NCBI RefSeq assembly: GCF_030013905.1
Contig: NZ_CP124862.1
Location: 186,001 to 250,000, forward strand
Direction of reading: 5' to 3'
Source: Petroclostridium sp. X23
GTDB lineage: Bacteria; Bacillota; Clostridia; SK-Y3
DNA: 64,000 nucleotides
Position numbers and translations under genes: made by a program. The notes beneath the pieces are model-generated. The model made no database searches. It was given only the letters and a program-made list of their open reading frames with translations, and had not been told where the DNA came from. Positions 43,266 to 53,149 of the stretch are shown piece by piece. The stretch's first letter is position 1. Each line of letters starts with the position of its first letter.

Positions 43266-44081
43266 ATGAATATAAAAAAAATAGCTATTATCAGCGCAGT
43301 TAGTTTAATGATTTCTGCAGCAGGAGTTACATATGCTGCACCTGCATATGCCAGTTCATATCAGAATACAACAGTTATAATGAAAGTAGGCTCCAGAGGA
43401 GCGGAAGTTACCAGTTTGCAGCAAAAACTAAAAGATTTGGGATATTTCAATGTAAACGCAACCGGATATTATGGCAGCATTACAAAGGCATCGGTAATAG
43501 CATTTCAGAAGGATAATGGATTGATTGTAGATGGTATTGCCGGACCGCAGACTTTGGGTGCACTTTCAAGAAGCACCCCGCAGGTCAGCAGAGGAACTGC
43601 TGCAGCTTCTAAAGATCTTCTGGTACCATGGTTTGATGGAGCGGAGAATATTTTCAAAAAGGGCGATGTTGCAACGGTCACTGATATAGACACCGGCTTA
43701 ACCTATAAGGTTAAACGTGTTGCAGGATATAACCATGCCGATGTGGAAACACTAACCAAAGAGGATACTGCCATATTAAAAAAGATTTACGGTGGAAGTT
43801 GGTCGTGGACTAGAAGAGCGGTGATTGTGAATGTCAATGGAAGAGAGATGGCTGCCTCAATTGCAGCTATGCCTCATGCAGGGAGAGATGATAAGCCGTT
43901 TGGGGTAACTGTCGATAACCGAAGCGGAAACTATGGCCGGGGAGCAAATCTGGACGGTGTAAAAAATAATGATATGTCTGGTGTTGTAGACTTGCATTTT
44001 TATCAGAGTAAGACTCATGGAACTAACCGCGTGGATACCGCACATCAGAATATGGTAACCAAAGCAGCACGTAGTAGGTAA
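43266..44081 (+). CDS. Secreted peptidoglycan-binding protein
   Basis: 271 residues. Signal peptide to about residue 28 (ending near AAPAYAS), a PG_binding_1 domain with VGSRGAEVTSLQQKLKDLGYF and FQKDNGLIVDGIAGPQTLGAL, and a C-terminal domain of about 150 residues found in clostridial wall proteins (VTDIDTGLTYKVKRVAGYNHADVE). The C-terminal part has His and Asp residues but I cannot assign an activity. GGGAGG lies 9 nt before ATG 43266, with two further upstream ATGs in frame. Confidence 0.85.
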   Translation: MNIKKIAIISAVSLMISAAGVTYAAPAYASSYQNTTVIMKVGSRGAEVTSLQQKLKDLGYFNVNATGYYGSITKASVIAFQKDNGLIVDGIAGPQTLGALSRSTPQVSRGTAAASKDLLVPWFDGAENIFKKGDVATVTDIDTGLTYKVKRVAGYNHADVETLTKEDTAILKKIYGGSWSWTRRAVIVNVNGREMAASIAAMPHAGRDDKPFGVTVDNRSGNYGRGANLDGVKNNDMSGVVDLHFYQSKTHGTNRVDTAHQNMVTKAARSR

Positions 44082-44140
44082 TCAGAAGACGTTATATTAT
44101 GAAAGCTTAAATAGACTGACTTTTCAAGTTAGGATTTAAA

Positions 44141-44178
44141 TAATAAAAGTAGCCGAAATTTTACGGCTACTTTTATTA
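44141..44178. terminator. Bidirectional terminator
   Basis: TAATAAAAGTAGCCG and CGGCTACTTTTATTA are perfect 15-bp arms around AAATTTTA. It lies between the convergent wall protein and SASP genes. Confidence 0.9.
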
Positions 44179-44189
44179 TTATTGTGCAA

Positions 44190-44390
44190 TTATTTACCTG
44201 CCATACCCTGTTCAACTTGTTGGATCATCTTTTTAACCATCTGTCCACCAACTGAACCAGCCTGTTTTGCAGTTAAATCCCCATTATAGCCTTGCTTTAA
44301 GTTAACGCCAACTTCTGTAGCAGCTTCCATTTTAAATCTATCAAGAGCTGCTCTTGCTTCAGGAACTAATTTTTGATTAGTGTTTGCCAT
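44190..44390 (-). CDS. Small acid-soluble spore protein, alpha/beta type
   Basis: 66 residues. The SASP signatures are clear: KMEAATEVGVNLKQGYNGDLTAKQAGSVGGQMVKKMI, including the GPR protease region around TEVG. The protein coats DNA in dormant spores. ATG 44390 with GGAGG upstream is the correct start; five residues of the longer reading are not conserved in the family. Made in the forespore under sigma-G in known systems. Confidence 0.95.
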   Translation of the reverse strand: MANTNQKLVPEARAALDRFKMEAATEVGVNLKQGYNGDLTAKQAGSVGGQMVKKMIQQVEQGMAGK

Positions 44391-44474
44391 GATTATCACC
44401 TCCATTAATATAGTTTCCCGTAATAGATAACTTTATTAATGTACTTTATGGCAAATATGTATTATTATGTAACG

Positions 44475-45356
44475 TTACTTGCTCCAATTGAATAATCCGC
44501 TAAATAGTCCTTGTTTTTTTATTGTAGTACTATCAGCTGTAAGCTGTTCATCGGTTTTTTCTTCATTTCTTTCTTGAGTAATTAAATATTTTTGGTCCCT
44601 TGCCATATCCTTTATTTTATTCTTTGCATTACGATTACATAAAACCCTGCTAAACCATAATAATGCGTTGGTATTGTCTTCCAGTCTTCTGTATAACTCT
44701 CCGATGAGGTATGTAGCACTGGATTCATCTAAACCTGCAATCGGAAAAGATTCCTTTTCAAATGCTTGTATAAATCCTTCCAAAGCTTGTTGAAGGAACT
44801 TATTTTCATTTTCATTATCATTTTTAAGGCGGCTCAGCCAACCAAGCTTCAAGCATATGAGCGCTTTTTCACTAGATTTGGCATTTTTTACGATAGCATT
44901 CAATAATGCAAGTTTATATCTTTCAATAGCAGTGTCAATATCATATATCGCTTCATATGCTTTTGGTTTCCATTTAGAGCATATTTTTTCTTTAATAAGT
45001 CTCGTTTGTGTTGATGTTAAGTGATTAAATTGTGCCGAAATTGCGGCGTATCCGCACTTGACACAAACCCATGAATCATAAAGCATGGGACTTGGGTCTT
45101 GATAGTATATCATAAAATCACTGTCCCTGGAGACCACTCTTATACTGGAAGACTTAACGGCACGTACCGTAATATTCGAGTTGCAAACAGGACATACTAT
45201 TTTTCTATCATAGAGAAAGTCAGTTTGCTGCCTTTCTTGCACTTTCTTATTTGGTTCTTCTTCAGTATTTTTTGTATATACGGAAACATTTTCGAGATCA
45301 TCGAATCCTAAATCTTCCAGACCTTCAAATAAGTCATTTATTTCATCTGCTTTCAT
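44475..45356 (-). CDS. DUF2225 family protein
   Basis: 293 residues. Two CxxC pairs (CPVCNS near residue 57 and CVKCGYAA near 98) suggest a zinc ribbon, followed by helical TPR-like repeats (AIERYKLALLNAI, AYLIGELYRR-like) to about residue 250 and a polar tail. The DUF2225 family is common in spore-forming Clostridia and uncharacterised. ATG 45356 is 6 nt after AAGGAGG. A single-gene unit; 297 nt upstream hold no other signal except a short TAGGTC/GACCTA hairpin. Confidence 0.8.
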   Translation of the reverse strand: MKADEINDLFEGLEDLGFDDLENVSVYTKNTEEEPNKKVQERQQTDFLYDRKIVCPVCNSNITVRAVKSSSIRVVSRDSDFMIYYQDPSPMLYDSWVCVKCGYAAISAQFNHLTSTQTRLIKEKICSKWKPKAYEAIYDIDTAIERYKLALLNAIVKNAKSSEKALICLKLGWLSRLKNDNENENKFLQQALEGFIQAFEKESFPIAGLDESSATYLIGELYRRLEDNTNALLWFSRVLCNRNAKNKIKDMARDQKYLITQERNEEKTDEQLTADSTTIKKQGLFSGLFNWSK

Positions 45357-45653
45357 CTTCATCCTCCTTAAGGTGGCCGGGATATTCCCTTATACGTAGT
45401 AGTAAAAATAAAAGTTAGACTATTAATTAATGATAGTATACCAGAAAAAAACGTAGGTCTAAAGACCTATTTATGTAATAATATGAAATTATTTATTGAT
45501 GAGTATATTAAAACATAAAAGAAAATAGATGCCAAGCATGAATTGTACAGGTTTTTATTTGCAAATTCGCAATAATTAATATAAAATAATACAATGGAAA
45601 TTTAAGCGTATTTGGGTAATACTATAAATATCAACGGTCAACGGGGTGTTTTT

Positions 45654-46817
45654 ATGCAAAAAGAAGTATATCTTGATAATAGTGCCACGACAAAGCCCTA
45701 TACTGAAGTGGTTGAGGCGATGGTGGAAATGTTGACGGAAAACTATGGGAATCCGTCATCTTTACATATAAAAGGTATTCATGCGGAAAGAGCCGTAAAA
45801 AAAGCCAGACAAAACATAGCGAATGCACTGGAAGTAAAGAGCAGTGAAATCATCTTTACTTCAGGAGGTACGGAATCTAATAATATTGCCATCAGAGGTA
45901 TTGCCGCAGCGAGTAAAAAGAAGGGAAACCATCTTATTACTTCTGTGATAGAGCATCCATCGGTATTAAACACCTACAAGTATATGGAAGAAATGGGATA
46001 TCGGGTCTCGTATATCCAAATTGACAGAGATGGAATCATCGATATGAAGCAGTTAGAAAACGAGTTGGGTGATGATACCATATTGGTAAGCATTATGCAC
46101 GTCAATAACGAAGTAGGTACAATACAGCCAATAAAAGAAATACGAGATGTGTTATCGATAAAAAAGTCACAAGCCGCGTTTCATGTGGACGCAATACAAT
46201 CTTTCGGTAAGATTCCATTTACTCCTGAAGAGTTCGGCATCGACATGCTATCTGTCAGCGCGCATAAGATTCATGGTCCTAAAGGGATTGGGGCTTTATA
46301 TATAAAAAAGGGCCTGCTTATAAAACCTATCATATATGGAGGAAATCAAGAAACCGGTATTCGTTCAGGTACTGAAAACGTACCGGGGATGATTGGATTT
46401 GGAAAAGCAGCAGAGCAGACATTTGCTAATCTCAAAGAAAATATATCTATGATGAAACGCTTGAAAAACAAGCTGAAAGAATTAATTAGTATGAGTGTGG
46501 ATAACATCGTTATCAATGGAACTAATGATGAGAAGAGTGCTCCTCATATACTAAACGTGTCTTTTCCTGGTGTTAGGGCGGAGGTTCTTCTACATGCGTT
46601 GGAAAGCAAAGGGATTTTTGTATCGACCGGTTCTGCATGCTCATCTAACAAACCCTCGCCCAGTCATGTTCTAACTGCAATGGGGACAAGTCGCGAATGT
46701 ATAGAAGGTGCAATAAGATTTAGCATATCAACTTTTAATTCAATAGAAGATATTGAATACTGTGCGGAGCAGTTAGCGACAATAATCAAACAATTACGAA
46801 AGTATATGCGGAGGTAA
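45654..46817 (+). CDS. Cysteine desulfurase (IscS/NifS-like)
   Basis: 387-residue PLP enzyme. It shows DNSATT at the N-terminus, the cofactor lysine in SAHKIHGPKG, and the catalytic cysteine in STGSACSS. It removes sulfur from cysteine to give a persulfide. It starts at ATG 45654, preceded by ACGGGGTG, and the longer reading has no site. It is 5 nt upstream of thiI, so its sulfur is most likely passed to tRNA 4-thiouridine synthesis. Confidence 0.93.
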   Translation: MQKEVYLDNSATTKPYTEVVEAMVEMLTENYGNPSSLHIKGIHAERAVKKARQNIANALEVKSSEIIFTSGGTESNNIAIRGIAAASKKKGNHLITSVIEHPSVLNTYKYMEEMGYRVSYIQIDRDGIIDMKQLENELGDDTILVSIMHVNNEVGTIQPIKEIRDVLSIKKSQAAFHVDAIQSFGKIPFTPEEFGIDMLSVSAHKIHGPKGIGALYIKKGLLIKPIIYGGNQETGIRSGTENVPGMIGFGKAAEQTFANLKENISMMKRLKNKLKELISMSVDNIVINGTNDEKSAPHILNVSFPGVRAEVLLHALESKGIFVSTGSACSSNKPSPSHVLTAMGTSRECIEGAIRFSISTFNSIEDIEYCAEQLATIIKQLRKYMRR

Positions 46818-46822
46818 TATTA

Positions 46823-48001
46823 ATGGATGAATTGATTTTGGTGAAATATGGTGAGATCATACTTAAAGGTCTGAATCGGCCTTTGTTCGAAGAAAAGCTT
46901 ATAAAAAATATTAAAAATGTAATAAAGGATTTAGGAAAGATAAAAGTGACCAAAGCGCAAGCCACGATTTATGTTGAGCCGCTTAATGATGATGTTAGTA
47001 TCACTAAGGTAATAGAACGGTTAAAGAAGGTATCCGGTATTGTCTCAATTAGCCGTGTTGCTAAAATGGAAAAAGATTTGGATGAAATAAATAATAAATG
47101 CGTAGAGTATTTGAGACCGGTTTTAGACCAGATTAAGACTTTTAAAGTAGAAACAAAACGTGCCGACAAAAAATTTCCGTTAAAATCTCCCGAGATCAGC
47201 AGAGAAGTGGGAGGATATATATTAAGCCAGTTTAATCATTTAGTGGTTGATGTACATAATCCGGACATCGTGGTAAATGTAGAAGTAAGAGATACATTTG
47301 CTTACGTTTATACAGAAAAAATAGCAGGTATAGGTGGTATGCCTATCGGTACCAATGGAAAAGCAGCACTTCTTCTATCGGGTGGTATAGATAGCCCGGT
47401 AGCCGGATGGATGATTGCAAAGAGAGGTGTAGAGCTGGAAGCTGTACATTTTTTCAGTGCTCCCTATACCAGTGAAAGAGCAAAAGACAAGGTCATTGAG
47501 CTGGCAAAAATTATGGCTTCATACTGCGGAAGGATCAAACTGCATATTGTGCCATTTACCGATATCCAACTGGATATCCATGAAAAATGTCCTGAAGATC
47601 AAATGACATTGATCATGAGAAGATTTATGATGAAAATAGCGGAGAGAATTGCTGTGAAAAGTGGTTGCAATGCACTTATCACCGGGGAAAGCCTCGGACA
47701 AGTAGCAAGTCAGACGATACAAAGTCTCGGTGTAACCAATGCTGCTGTTGATTTGCCTGTATTTAGGCCGTTAATCGGAATGGATAAAGATGAGATTGTA
47801 ACCATTGCAAGAAAAATTGATACATTTGAGACATCCATCTTACCCTATGAAGATTGCTGTACGGTTTTTGTACCTAAACATCCCAAGACCAAACCGGTAT
47901 TGGATAAGATCGTAGAATCCGAAACCCATCTTGATGTAGAAACGATGGTAGATAAAGCAGTAAATGATACGGAAGTAATAGAAATCACCGCAGAAAAATA
48001 G
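46823..48001 (+). CDS. thiI: tRNA 4-thiouridine synthetase ThiI
   Basis: 392 residues: N-terminal ferredoxin-like and THUMP domains (residues about 1-165, with VEVRDTFAYVYTEK) and a PP-loop adenylation domain with LLLSGGIDSPVAGWM. There is no C-terminal rhodanese domain, as in Gram-positive ThiI, consistent with direct use of the linked cysteine desulfurase. It makes s4U8 in tRNA and may help thiazole synthesis. GCGGAGG precedes ATG 46823. Confidence 0.95.
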   Translation: MDELILVKYGEIILKGLNRPLFEEKLIKNIKNVIKDLGKIKVTKAQATIYVEPLNDDVSITKVIERLKKVSGIVSISRVAKMEKDLDEINNKCVEYLRPVLDQIKTFKVETKRADKKFPLKSPEISREVGGYILSQFNHLVVDVHNPDIVVNVEVRDTFAYVYTEKIAGIGGMPIGTNGKAALLLSGGIDSPVAGWMIAKRGVELEAVHFFSAPYTSERAKDKVIELAKIMASYCGRIKLHIVPFTDIQLDIHEKCPEDQMTLIMRRFMMKIAERIAVKSGCNALITGESLGQVASQTIQSLGVTNAAVDLPVFRPLIGMDKDEIVTIARKIDTFETSILPYEDCCTVFVPKHPKTKPVLDKIVESETHLDVETMVDKAVNDTEVIEITAEK

Positions 48002-48072
48002 CATACTTTTATATACTTTTTCCGTACATTATAAATAGAAAGAGTTATTAAAATGTGCAGGAGGAGATAATC

Positions 48073-48273
48073 ATGCAAAAAAAGCTGTATCTTTCAAATA
48101 TTGATAAAAAGTGGGCCGGAGTATGCGGAGGCATAGGTGAGTATTTTGATATTGACTCTACATTAGTGAGGTTGATCTGGGTACTTCTAACTATATTTTC
48201 TGCCGGAGTTGGCGGACTTATTGCATATTTACTGGCGTGGGCTATTATTCCTCCGAAACCGGAGAATTACTAA
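48073..48273 (+). CDS. PspC-domain membrane protein
   Basis: 66 residues. The PspC motif is complete: [23 protein letters not shown], then one long hydrophobic segment and a short PPKPENY tail. Such small proteins are linked to envelope stress. AGGAGGAG lies just before ATG 48073. A strong terminator follows. Confidence 0.9.
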   Translation: MQKKLYLSNIDKKWAGVCGGIGEYFDIDSTLVRLIWVLLTIFSAGVGGLIAYLLAWAIIPPKPENY

Positions 48274-48280
48274 AAAAGTT

Positions 48281-48343
48281 CACGGTTCACAGCAGCGTTA
48301 TAGTTCTCTGCGAATTGCTGGCTGTGAACCGTGGGCTTTTCTT
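48281..48343 (+). terminator. Terminator after pspC
   Basis: CACGGTTCACAGC (48281-48293) pairs perfectly with GCTGTGAACCGTG (48321-48333), with inner pairing of AGC/GCT, followed by GGCTTTTCTTTT. The GGTTCACAG arm is of a kind often repeated in clostridial genomes. Confidence 0.85.
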
Positions 48344-48437
48344 TTATGAAACATCTATAACAAATACAATGTTATAAAATAAAAATATATGCTAAAATTA
48401 TACAGTAGGCATATTGAGTGAATAAGGAGGTAATTTT

Positions 48438-49709
48438 ATGAATGCGGAAATCATTGCTGTCGGAACAGAATTGTTGTTGGGTCAGATATTAAATACAAAT
48501 GCGCAGTATTTATCTACTAAATTATCGGAATTGGGTATAAATGTATTTTTTCAAACGGTTGTGGGTGACAATAATCAGCGTCTGAGAGAAACATTGGGAA
48601 ATGCGCTAAGGAAAACAGATATAGTAATTTTAACCGGAGGGTTGGGCCCTACAAAAGACGATTTGACAAAAGAAACTATTGCTGAAATTATGGGATTGCC
48701 ATTGGAATTGCATCAGGACAGTCTGGAAAGAATAAAAGATTTTTTTTCTAGAATAAATAGAAAAATGTCTAAGAATAACGAGAAACAAGCAATGCTGCCA
48801 AAAGGTTCTATTGTTTTACCAAATGATCATGGTACCGCTCCGGGATGTATCATAGAAAACGATGATAAAATAATAGTGATGCTGCCCGGACCGCCAAAAG
48901 AGATGCAGCCAATGTTCCAACAATCTGTTTATCCTTTTTTACGTGAAAAAAGTCCATATATTATCCATTCGCGGGTACTTCGTATCTTTGGGATTGGGGA
49001 ATCATCGTTAGAAGAAAAGCTATCTGACCTATTTGAAAAGCAGAATAATCCAACCATTGCACCTTATGCGAAACAAGGAGAAGTAACTTTAAGGATTACG
49101 GCAAAATGTGAAGACATTGAAACAGCGGAAAAGTTGATTGCACCGGTGGAAGCTGAAATCAGAAACAGGCTTGGTATAACCGTTTATGGTATGGAAGAAG
49201 AAAGCCTTGAAGAAGTTGCGTGCAGGCTTCTTATGGAGAAGAATGTGTCGGTTGCAACAGCTGAATCATGCACCGGCGGCATGCTGGGTGAAAAAATAAC
49301 CAGTATTTCAGGAATATCGGCGTGCTATCATATGGGTTTTATTACGTATAGCAATGAGGCAAAAGCAGAATTATTGGGTGTGTCACAGGAAACGCTTAAA
49401 CAGTATGGTGCGGTAAGCAGTCAAACCGCCGTAGAAATGGCCGATGGTGTCAGAAGGAAAGCAAATGCGGATATCGGAATATCCATTACCGGCATCGCAG
49501 GGCCCGGGGGTGGCTCGGAAGAAAAGCCCGTCGGTTTGGTTTATATCGGAATGTCTACCAGAGAGAAAAGCTGGTTTAAGGAATTGCATCTTGTTGGAAA
49601 CCGGGAAAGGATCAGAAACATGACTACAATGAATGCCTTTGACATGATAAGAAAATATCTGCTGAATTATCCCGATGAACAGGATTCATTTGCTCGGGGA
49701 GAGTGTTAA
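48438..49709 (+). CDS. cinA: CinA family protein (nicotinamide-nucleotide amidohydrolase)
   Basis: 423 residues, two domains: an N-terminal molybdopterin-binding-like domain (GTELLLGQILNTNAQYL, TGGLGPTKDD) and a C-terminal NMN deamidase domain (AESCTGGMLGEKIT, SITGIAGPGGGSEEKPVGLV). Recycles pyridine nucleotides and may cleave ADP-ribose. AAGGAGG precedes ATG 48438. It lies directly ahead of recA, a common order in Firmicutes. Confidence 0.94.
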   Translation: MNAEIIAVGTELLLGQILNTNAQYLSTKLSELGINVFFQTVVGDNNQRLRETLGNALRKTDIVILTGGLGPTKDDLTKETIAEIMGLPLELHQDSLERIKDFFSRINRKMSKNNEKQAMLPKGSIVLPNDHGTAPGCIIENDDKIIVMLPGPPKEMQPMFQQSVYPFLREKSPYIIHSRVLRIFGIGESSLEEKLSDLFEKQNNPTIAPYAKQGEVTLRITAKCEDIETAEKLIAPVEAEIRNRLGITVYGMEEESLEEVACRLLMEKNVSVATAESCTGGMLGEKITSISGISACYHMGFITYSNEAKAELLGVSQETLKQYGAVSSQTAVEMADGVRRKANADIGISITGIAGPGGGSEEKPVGLVYIGMSTREKSWFKELHLVGNRERIRNMTTMNAFDMIRKYLLNYPDEQDSFARGEC

Positions 49710-49748
49710 ATAAATATAATAAAAATATGAAATTATTTACAAAATTCC

Positions 49749-49798
49749 TTGACCTTTAAGATATAGTGAGATATAATAAACAAGAACAAACGTTCTTG
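49749..49798 (+). promoter_or_regulatory. recA promoter with LexA box
   Basis: TTGACC (49749-49754), 17-bp spacer, TATAAT (49772-49777). The box CAAGAACAAACGTTCTTG (49781-49798) is a perfect inverted repeat containing GAAC-N4-GTTC, the Gram-positive SOS operator. It covers the start site, so recA is damage-inducible here. Confidence 0.92.
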
Positions 49799-49857
49799 TG
49801 AATTGTATAGATCTTGTACTAATGAAAATATAAATTATATATAAAGGTGGAAAAAAT

Positions 49858-50892
49858 ATGATGGAAAAGAAAAAAGCGCTGGAGATGGCTCTCAATCAAA
49901 TAGAAAAACAATTTGGTAAAGGCGCGGTAATGAAACTTGGCGAAACTACTCATTTGAATCTTGAATCTATTCCTACCGGCGCGTTAAGTCTTGATATCGC
50001 TCTTGGATTGGGCGGCGTGCCTAGAGGAAGGGTTGTGGAAATTTATGGACCTGAATCTTCGGGTAAGACGACCGTCGCTCTTCATGTAATTGCGGAAGCC
50101 CAAAAAGCAGGGGGAGAGGCGGCATTCATAGATGCTGAGCATGCGCTTGACCCTGTCTATGCTCAAAAATTGGGTGTAGATATAGAGAATCTTATTGTAT
50201 CACAGCCGGATACCGGTGAGCAGGCATTGGAGATTGCTGAAGCACTGGTAAGAAGTGGTGCGATAGACGTTATAGTCATTGACTCTGTGGCAGCGCTGGT
50301 ACCAAAAGCTGAAATAGACGGTGAAATGGGAGATGCGCATGTAGGTCTGCAGGCAAGACTAATGTCCCAGGCATTAAGAAAGCTTGCGGGTGTTATCAGC
50401 AAGTCAAAGACTACCGCTATTTTTATAAACCAGCTTAGGGAAAAGGTTGGTATAATGTTCGGTAATCCCGAAACTACACCCGGCGGACGTGCCCTCAAGT
50501 TCTACTCATCTGTACGTCTCGATGTTCGTAGGATTGAATCGCTAAAACAAGGGAATGAAGTGGTAGGAAACCGAACAAGGGTTAAAGTAGTTAAGAATAA
50601 AGTTGCCCCTCCTTTTAAAGAAGCAGAGTTTGACATCATGTACGGTCAAGGGATTTCAAGAGAAGGAAATATTCTGGATACAGGGGTGAATATTGATATT
50701 GTCAATAAAAGTGGAGCATGGTTTTCCTATGGTGATGTAAGACTTGGCCAAGGCCGTGAAAATGCGAAACAGTTCCTTAAGGAAAATCCGGAAGTTGCGA
50801 TGGAAATAGAAGCAAAAATCCGTGAAAACTTTAATTTGGCCTTCTTAAAAAGCATGCCTTCTCCAAATGAAGCTGTTGAAGAATCCGAATAA
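49858..50892 (+). CDS. recA: Recombinase RecA
   Basis: 344 residues, full length. Walker A is GPESSGKTT, Walker B is [10 protein letters not shown], and the L2 loop region is present as [27 protein letters not shown] in part. Central to recombination and SOS induction. AAAGGTGG precedes the ATGATG start. A terminator follows, and then a long inverted repeat separates it from recX. Confidence 0.97.
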   Translation: MMEKKKALEMALNQIEKQFGKGAVMKLGETTHLNLESIPTGALSLDIALGLGGVPRGRVVEIYGPESSGKTTVALHVIAEAQKAGGEAAFIDAEHALDPVYAQKLGVDIENLIVSQPDTGEQALEIAEALVRSGAIDVIVIDSVAALVPKAEIDGEMGDAHVGLQARLMSQALRKLAGVISKSKTTAIFINQLREKVGIMFGNPETTPGGRALKFYSSVRLDVRRIESLKQGNEVVGNRTRVKVVKNKVAPPFKEAEFDIMYGQGISREGNILDTGVNIDIVNKSGAWFSYGDVRLGQGRENAKQFLKENPEVAMEIEAKIRENFNLAFLKSMPSPNEAVEESE

Positions 50893-50910
50893 TGCATGTA
50901 TAATATTATT

Positions 50911-50941
50911 AGCCTCTTTGTATGTACAAGGAGGCTTTCGT
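50911..50941 (+). terminator. Terminator after recA
   Basis: AGCCTCTTTGTA (50911-50922) pairs with TACAAGGAGGCT (50925-50936), one mismatch or wobble, followed by TTCGTT. A 2-nt loop makes it compact; read-through to recX is possible. Confidence 0.6.
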
Positions 50942-50967
50942 TATGGTGATAAGATATTTACAATATA

Positions 50968-51138
50968 TATATATAACGCACTAAAGCTTTTACATTGGCA
51001 AACGGTTTTGAGGTGGTGTATGTGTCCTTGAGAGACGCGCCCAAACTCACTTCGTTCAAACAGTGGACGGTCTCTTACGGAAACATACACCACCCCAAAA
51101 CCTACCGTTATTGTAATTTCTTTAATGCGTTATATATA
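50968..51138. repeat. Long imperfect palindrome between recA and recX
   Basis: The 69-nt arms 50968-51036 and 51070-51138 are complementary at roughly three quarters of positions without gaps. The ends (TATATATAACGCA) and the inner block (GGTGGTGTATGT, then AGAGAC) are exact or nearly so. The 33-nt loop contains ACTCACTTCGTTCAAACAGT. It resembles a MITE or a structured RNA; no transposase is seen. The 60-codon open frame within it is not a credible gene. Confidence 0.8.
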
Positions 51139-51157
51139 GCTTCGGGAGGTTATTTTG

Positions 51158-51784
51158 ATGACAATCACTCATGCTGAAGCACAGAAAAAGAATTCTAGTA
51201 GAATGTCGGTTTTTATAGATGGAAAATATGCATTTGGTATTGATGAAGAGGATTGGTTTCGGTTAGACTTACATGTAGGAAAAGAAGTGACTCAACAAGA
51301 TATAGAGAGAATTAACGAAACATGTAATTATTCTAAAGCGAAAAAAGCTGCGGTCAAATACAGCGTTTATAAAAGGCGCACAGCGTTTGAAATGATAAAA
51401 AAGTTAGAACAACAGGGCTTTGACGATTTCGTGATAGAAAGAGTGATTGGCCAACTCCAGCAGTTAGGATATATTGATGATAGAGAATATGCCTGTAGAT
51501 TTATTAAAGACGCACGCAATCTGAAAAAATTCGGTGAGCATAGAATATATTTGGAACTGCAAAGAAAAGGTATTGATGAAAAAACAATTTATGACGAACT
51601 AAATAAAGCTCAATTGGATGACCGGGAAGTATTGGAACCGCTTATAAGAAAAAAAATAGCTTCTGTTTCTTGTGGTGACGATAACGCATTAATTAAGATA
51701 AAAAATTATTTTTTAAGAAAAGGATATTCTTTTGAGATGATAAATAAAGTAATCCATGATATAATACATGAGAGTAATTACTAG
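51158..51784 (+). CDS. recX: Regulatory protein RecX
   Basis: 208 residues made of the repeated three-helix units of RecX (YSVYKRRTAFEMIKKL, LGYIDDREYACRFI). It modulates RecA filaments. GGGAGG is 8 nt before ATG 51158. The gene begins 20 nt after the palindrome described above, so its expression may depend on folding of that RNA. Confidence 0.92.
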   Translation: MTITHAEAQKKNSSRMSVFIDGKYAFGIDEEDWFRLDLHVGKEVTQQDIERINETCNYSKAKKAAVKYSVYKRRTAFEMIKKLEQQGFDDFVIERVIGQLQQLGYIDDREYACRFIKDARNLKKFGEHRIYLELQRKGIDEKTIYDELNKAQLDDREVLEPLIRKKIASVSCGDDNALIKIKNYFLRKGYSFEMINKVIHDIIHESNY

Positions 51785-51805
51785 AAAAAGAAAGTAGGGA
51801 AACAG

Positions 51806-53149
51806 TTGAAATATAGAATTGGCGTAGTATCCCTTGGATGCGCGAAGAATTTGGTAGATACGGAGGTAATGCTGGGGCTGTTATCTAAAGAAGGTTTTAC
51901 TATTACCAATCGTGCGGATTCGGCCCATATATTAATTGTAAATACATGTGGTTTCATAGAGTCTGCTAAGCAGGAATCCATAGATAATATTCTGGACTTG
52001 GCCGGATATAAAGAGACAGGTAATTGCAAACTGTTGATTGTAACAGGGTGCCTGGCTGAAAGATATCAGGATGAAATCATTAAGGAGATTCCGGAAGTGG
52101 ATGCGGTAATAGGGACTGGGAATTATCATGAGATTGCGGATGTAATTAATGAAACATTTAAGGGGCAAAAAGTACTTAAATATGGTAATCAGGATTTTAC
52201 ACCCGAAGAGGGGCTGCCTCGGCTGCAAAGTACGCCGTCATATACAGCGTATTTAAAGATCTCGGATGGTTGCGATAATTTCTGCACGTATTGCATCATA
52301 CCAAAGCTGAGAGGAAAATATCGCAGCAGAACCATTGAAAACATCGTAGCAGAGGCGAAGCAGCTTTCCGAACAAGGAGTGAAAGAATTAATTATTATTG
52401 CCCAAGATACCACACGATATGGGATAGATTTGTATGGTGAACATAAACTGCATCAATTATTAAATGAGTTGTGTGAAATAGATGGTGTGAAGTGGATTCG
52501 GTTACACTACTGCTATCCTGAGGATATTACGGACCAACTGATTGATGTTATCGCCAATCAGCCCAAAGTTTGCAATTATCTTGATATTCCTATTCAGCAC
52601 TGCAGTAACGAAATTCTAAAAAAGATGGGCCGGAGAGGAACAAAAGAACAATTAACGGCCTTATTGGATAAAATACGTACAAGGATTTCTTCTGTGACCC
52701 TTAGAACATCTATTATCGTAGGATTTCCGGGAGAGAAAGAAAAGCATTTTGCCGAGTTGGAAGAATTTATTCAAGTGGTGAAATTTGATAGAGCAGGTGT
52801 GTTTAAATATTCTCAAGAAGAAGATACACCGGCTGCAAGCTTTGAGGGGCAACTAAACGATGAGGAGAAACAGGAAAGATATGAACGTCTCATGGTGCTT
52901 CAAAACAGTATATCGCAAGAGATTAATGACAGCAAAGTCGGAAAAATTTATGATGTCCTGGTTGAAGGATATGATAAAAGAGCAAGGCATTATTATGGTC
53001 GTACCTATGCTGACTCTTTAGATATAGATGGCAAAGCATTTTTTACAAGTAATATAAAATTAAATCCCGGTGATTTTGCCCAGGTAAAAATTACTCAAGC
53101 GAAAAATTATGACTTAATAGGGGAGAGCTATAATGAATCTTGCAAATAA
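51806..53149 (+). CDS. rimO: Ribosomal protein S12 methylthiotransferase RimO
   Basis: 447 residues. The N-terminal UPF0004 domain has cluster cysteines in LGCAKNLVD, NTCGFIES and VTGCLAERY. The radical SAM motif is CDNFCTYC, and a C-terminal TRAM domain ends the protein. It methylthiolates an Asp of S12. The start is TTG 51806, with AGTAGGG upstream and no in-frame ATG near. It overlaps pgsA by 17 bp. Confidence 0.95.
   Translation: MKYRIGVVSLGCAKNLVDTEVMLGLLSKEGFTITNRADSAHILIVNTCGFIESAKQESIDNILDLAGYKETGNCKLLIVTGCLAERYQDEIIKEIPEVDAVIGTGNYHEIADVINETFKGQKVLKYGNQDFTPEEGLPRLQSTPSYTAYLKISDGCDNFCTYCIIPKLRGKYRSRTIENIVAEAKQLSEQGVKELIIIAQDTTRYGIDLYGEHKLHQLLNELCEIDGVKWIRLHYCYPEDITDQLIDVIANQPKVCNYLDIPIQHCSNEILKKMGRRGTKEQLTALLDKIRTRISSVTLRTSIIVGFPGEKEKHFAELEEFIQVVKFDRAGVFKYSQEEDTPAASFEGQLNDEEKQERYERLMVLQNSISQEINDSKVGKIYDVLVEGYDKRARHYYGRTYADSLDIDGKAFFTSNIKLNPGDFAQVKITQAKNYDLIGESYNESCK

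Noticed and set aside
45451..45475. TAGGTC-TAAA-GACCTA hairpin, with a related TAGGTCTAAAG at about 38404
   Set aside because: Too short and A/T-rich to call an element from two partial matches; it could be chance.
50995..51177. 60-codon open frame upstream of recX
   Set aside because: It lies almost wholly within the long inverted repeat and has no ribosome site; the open frame is a by-product of the palindrome.
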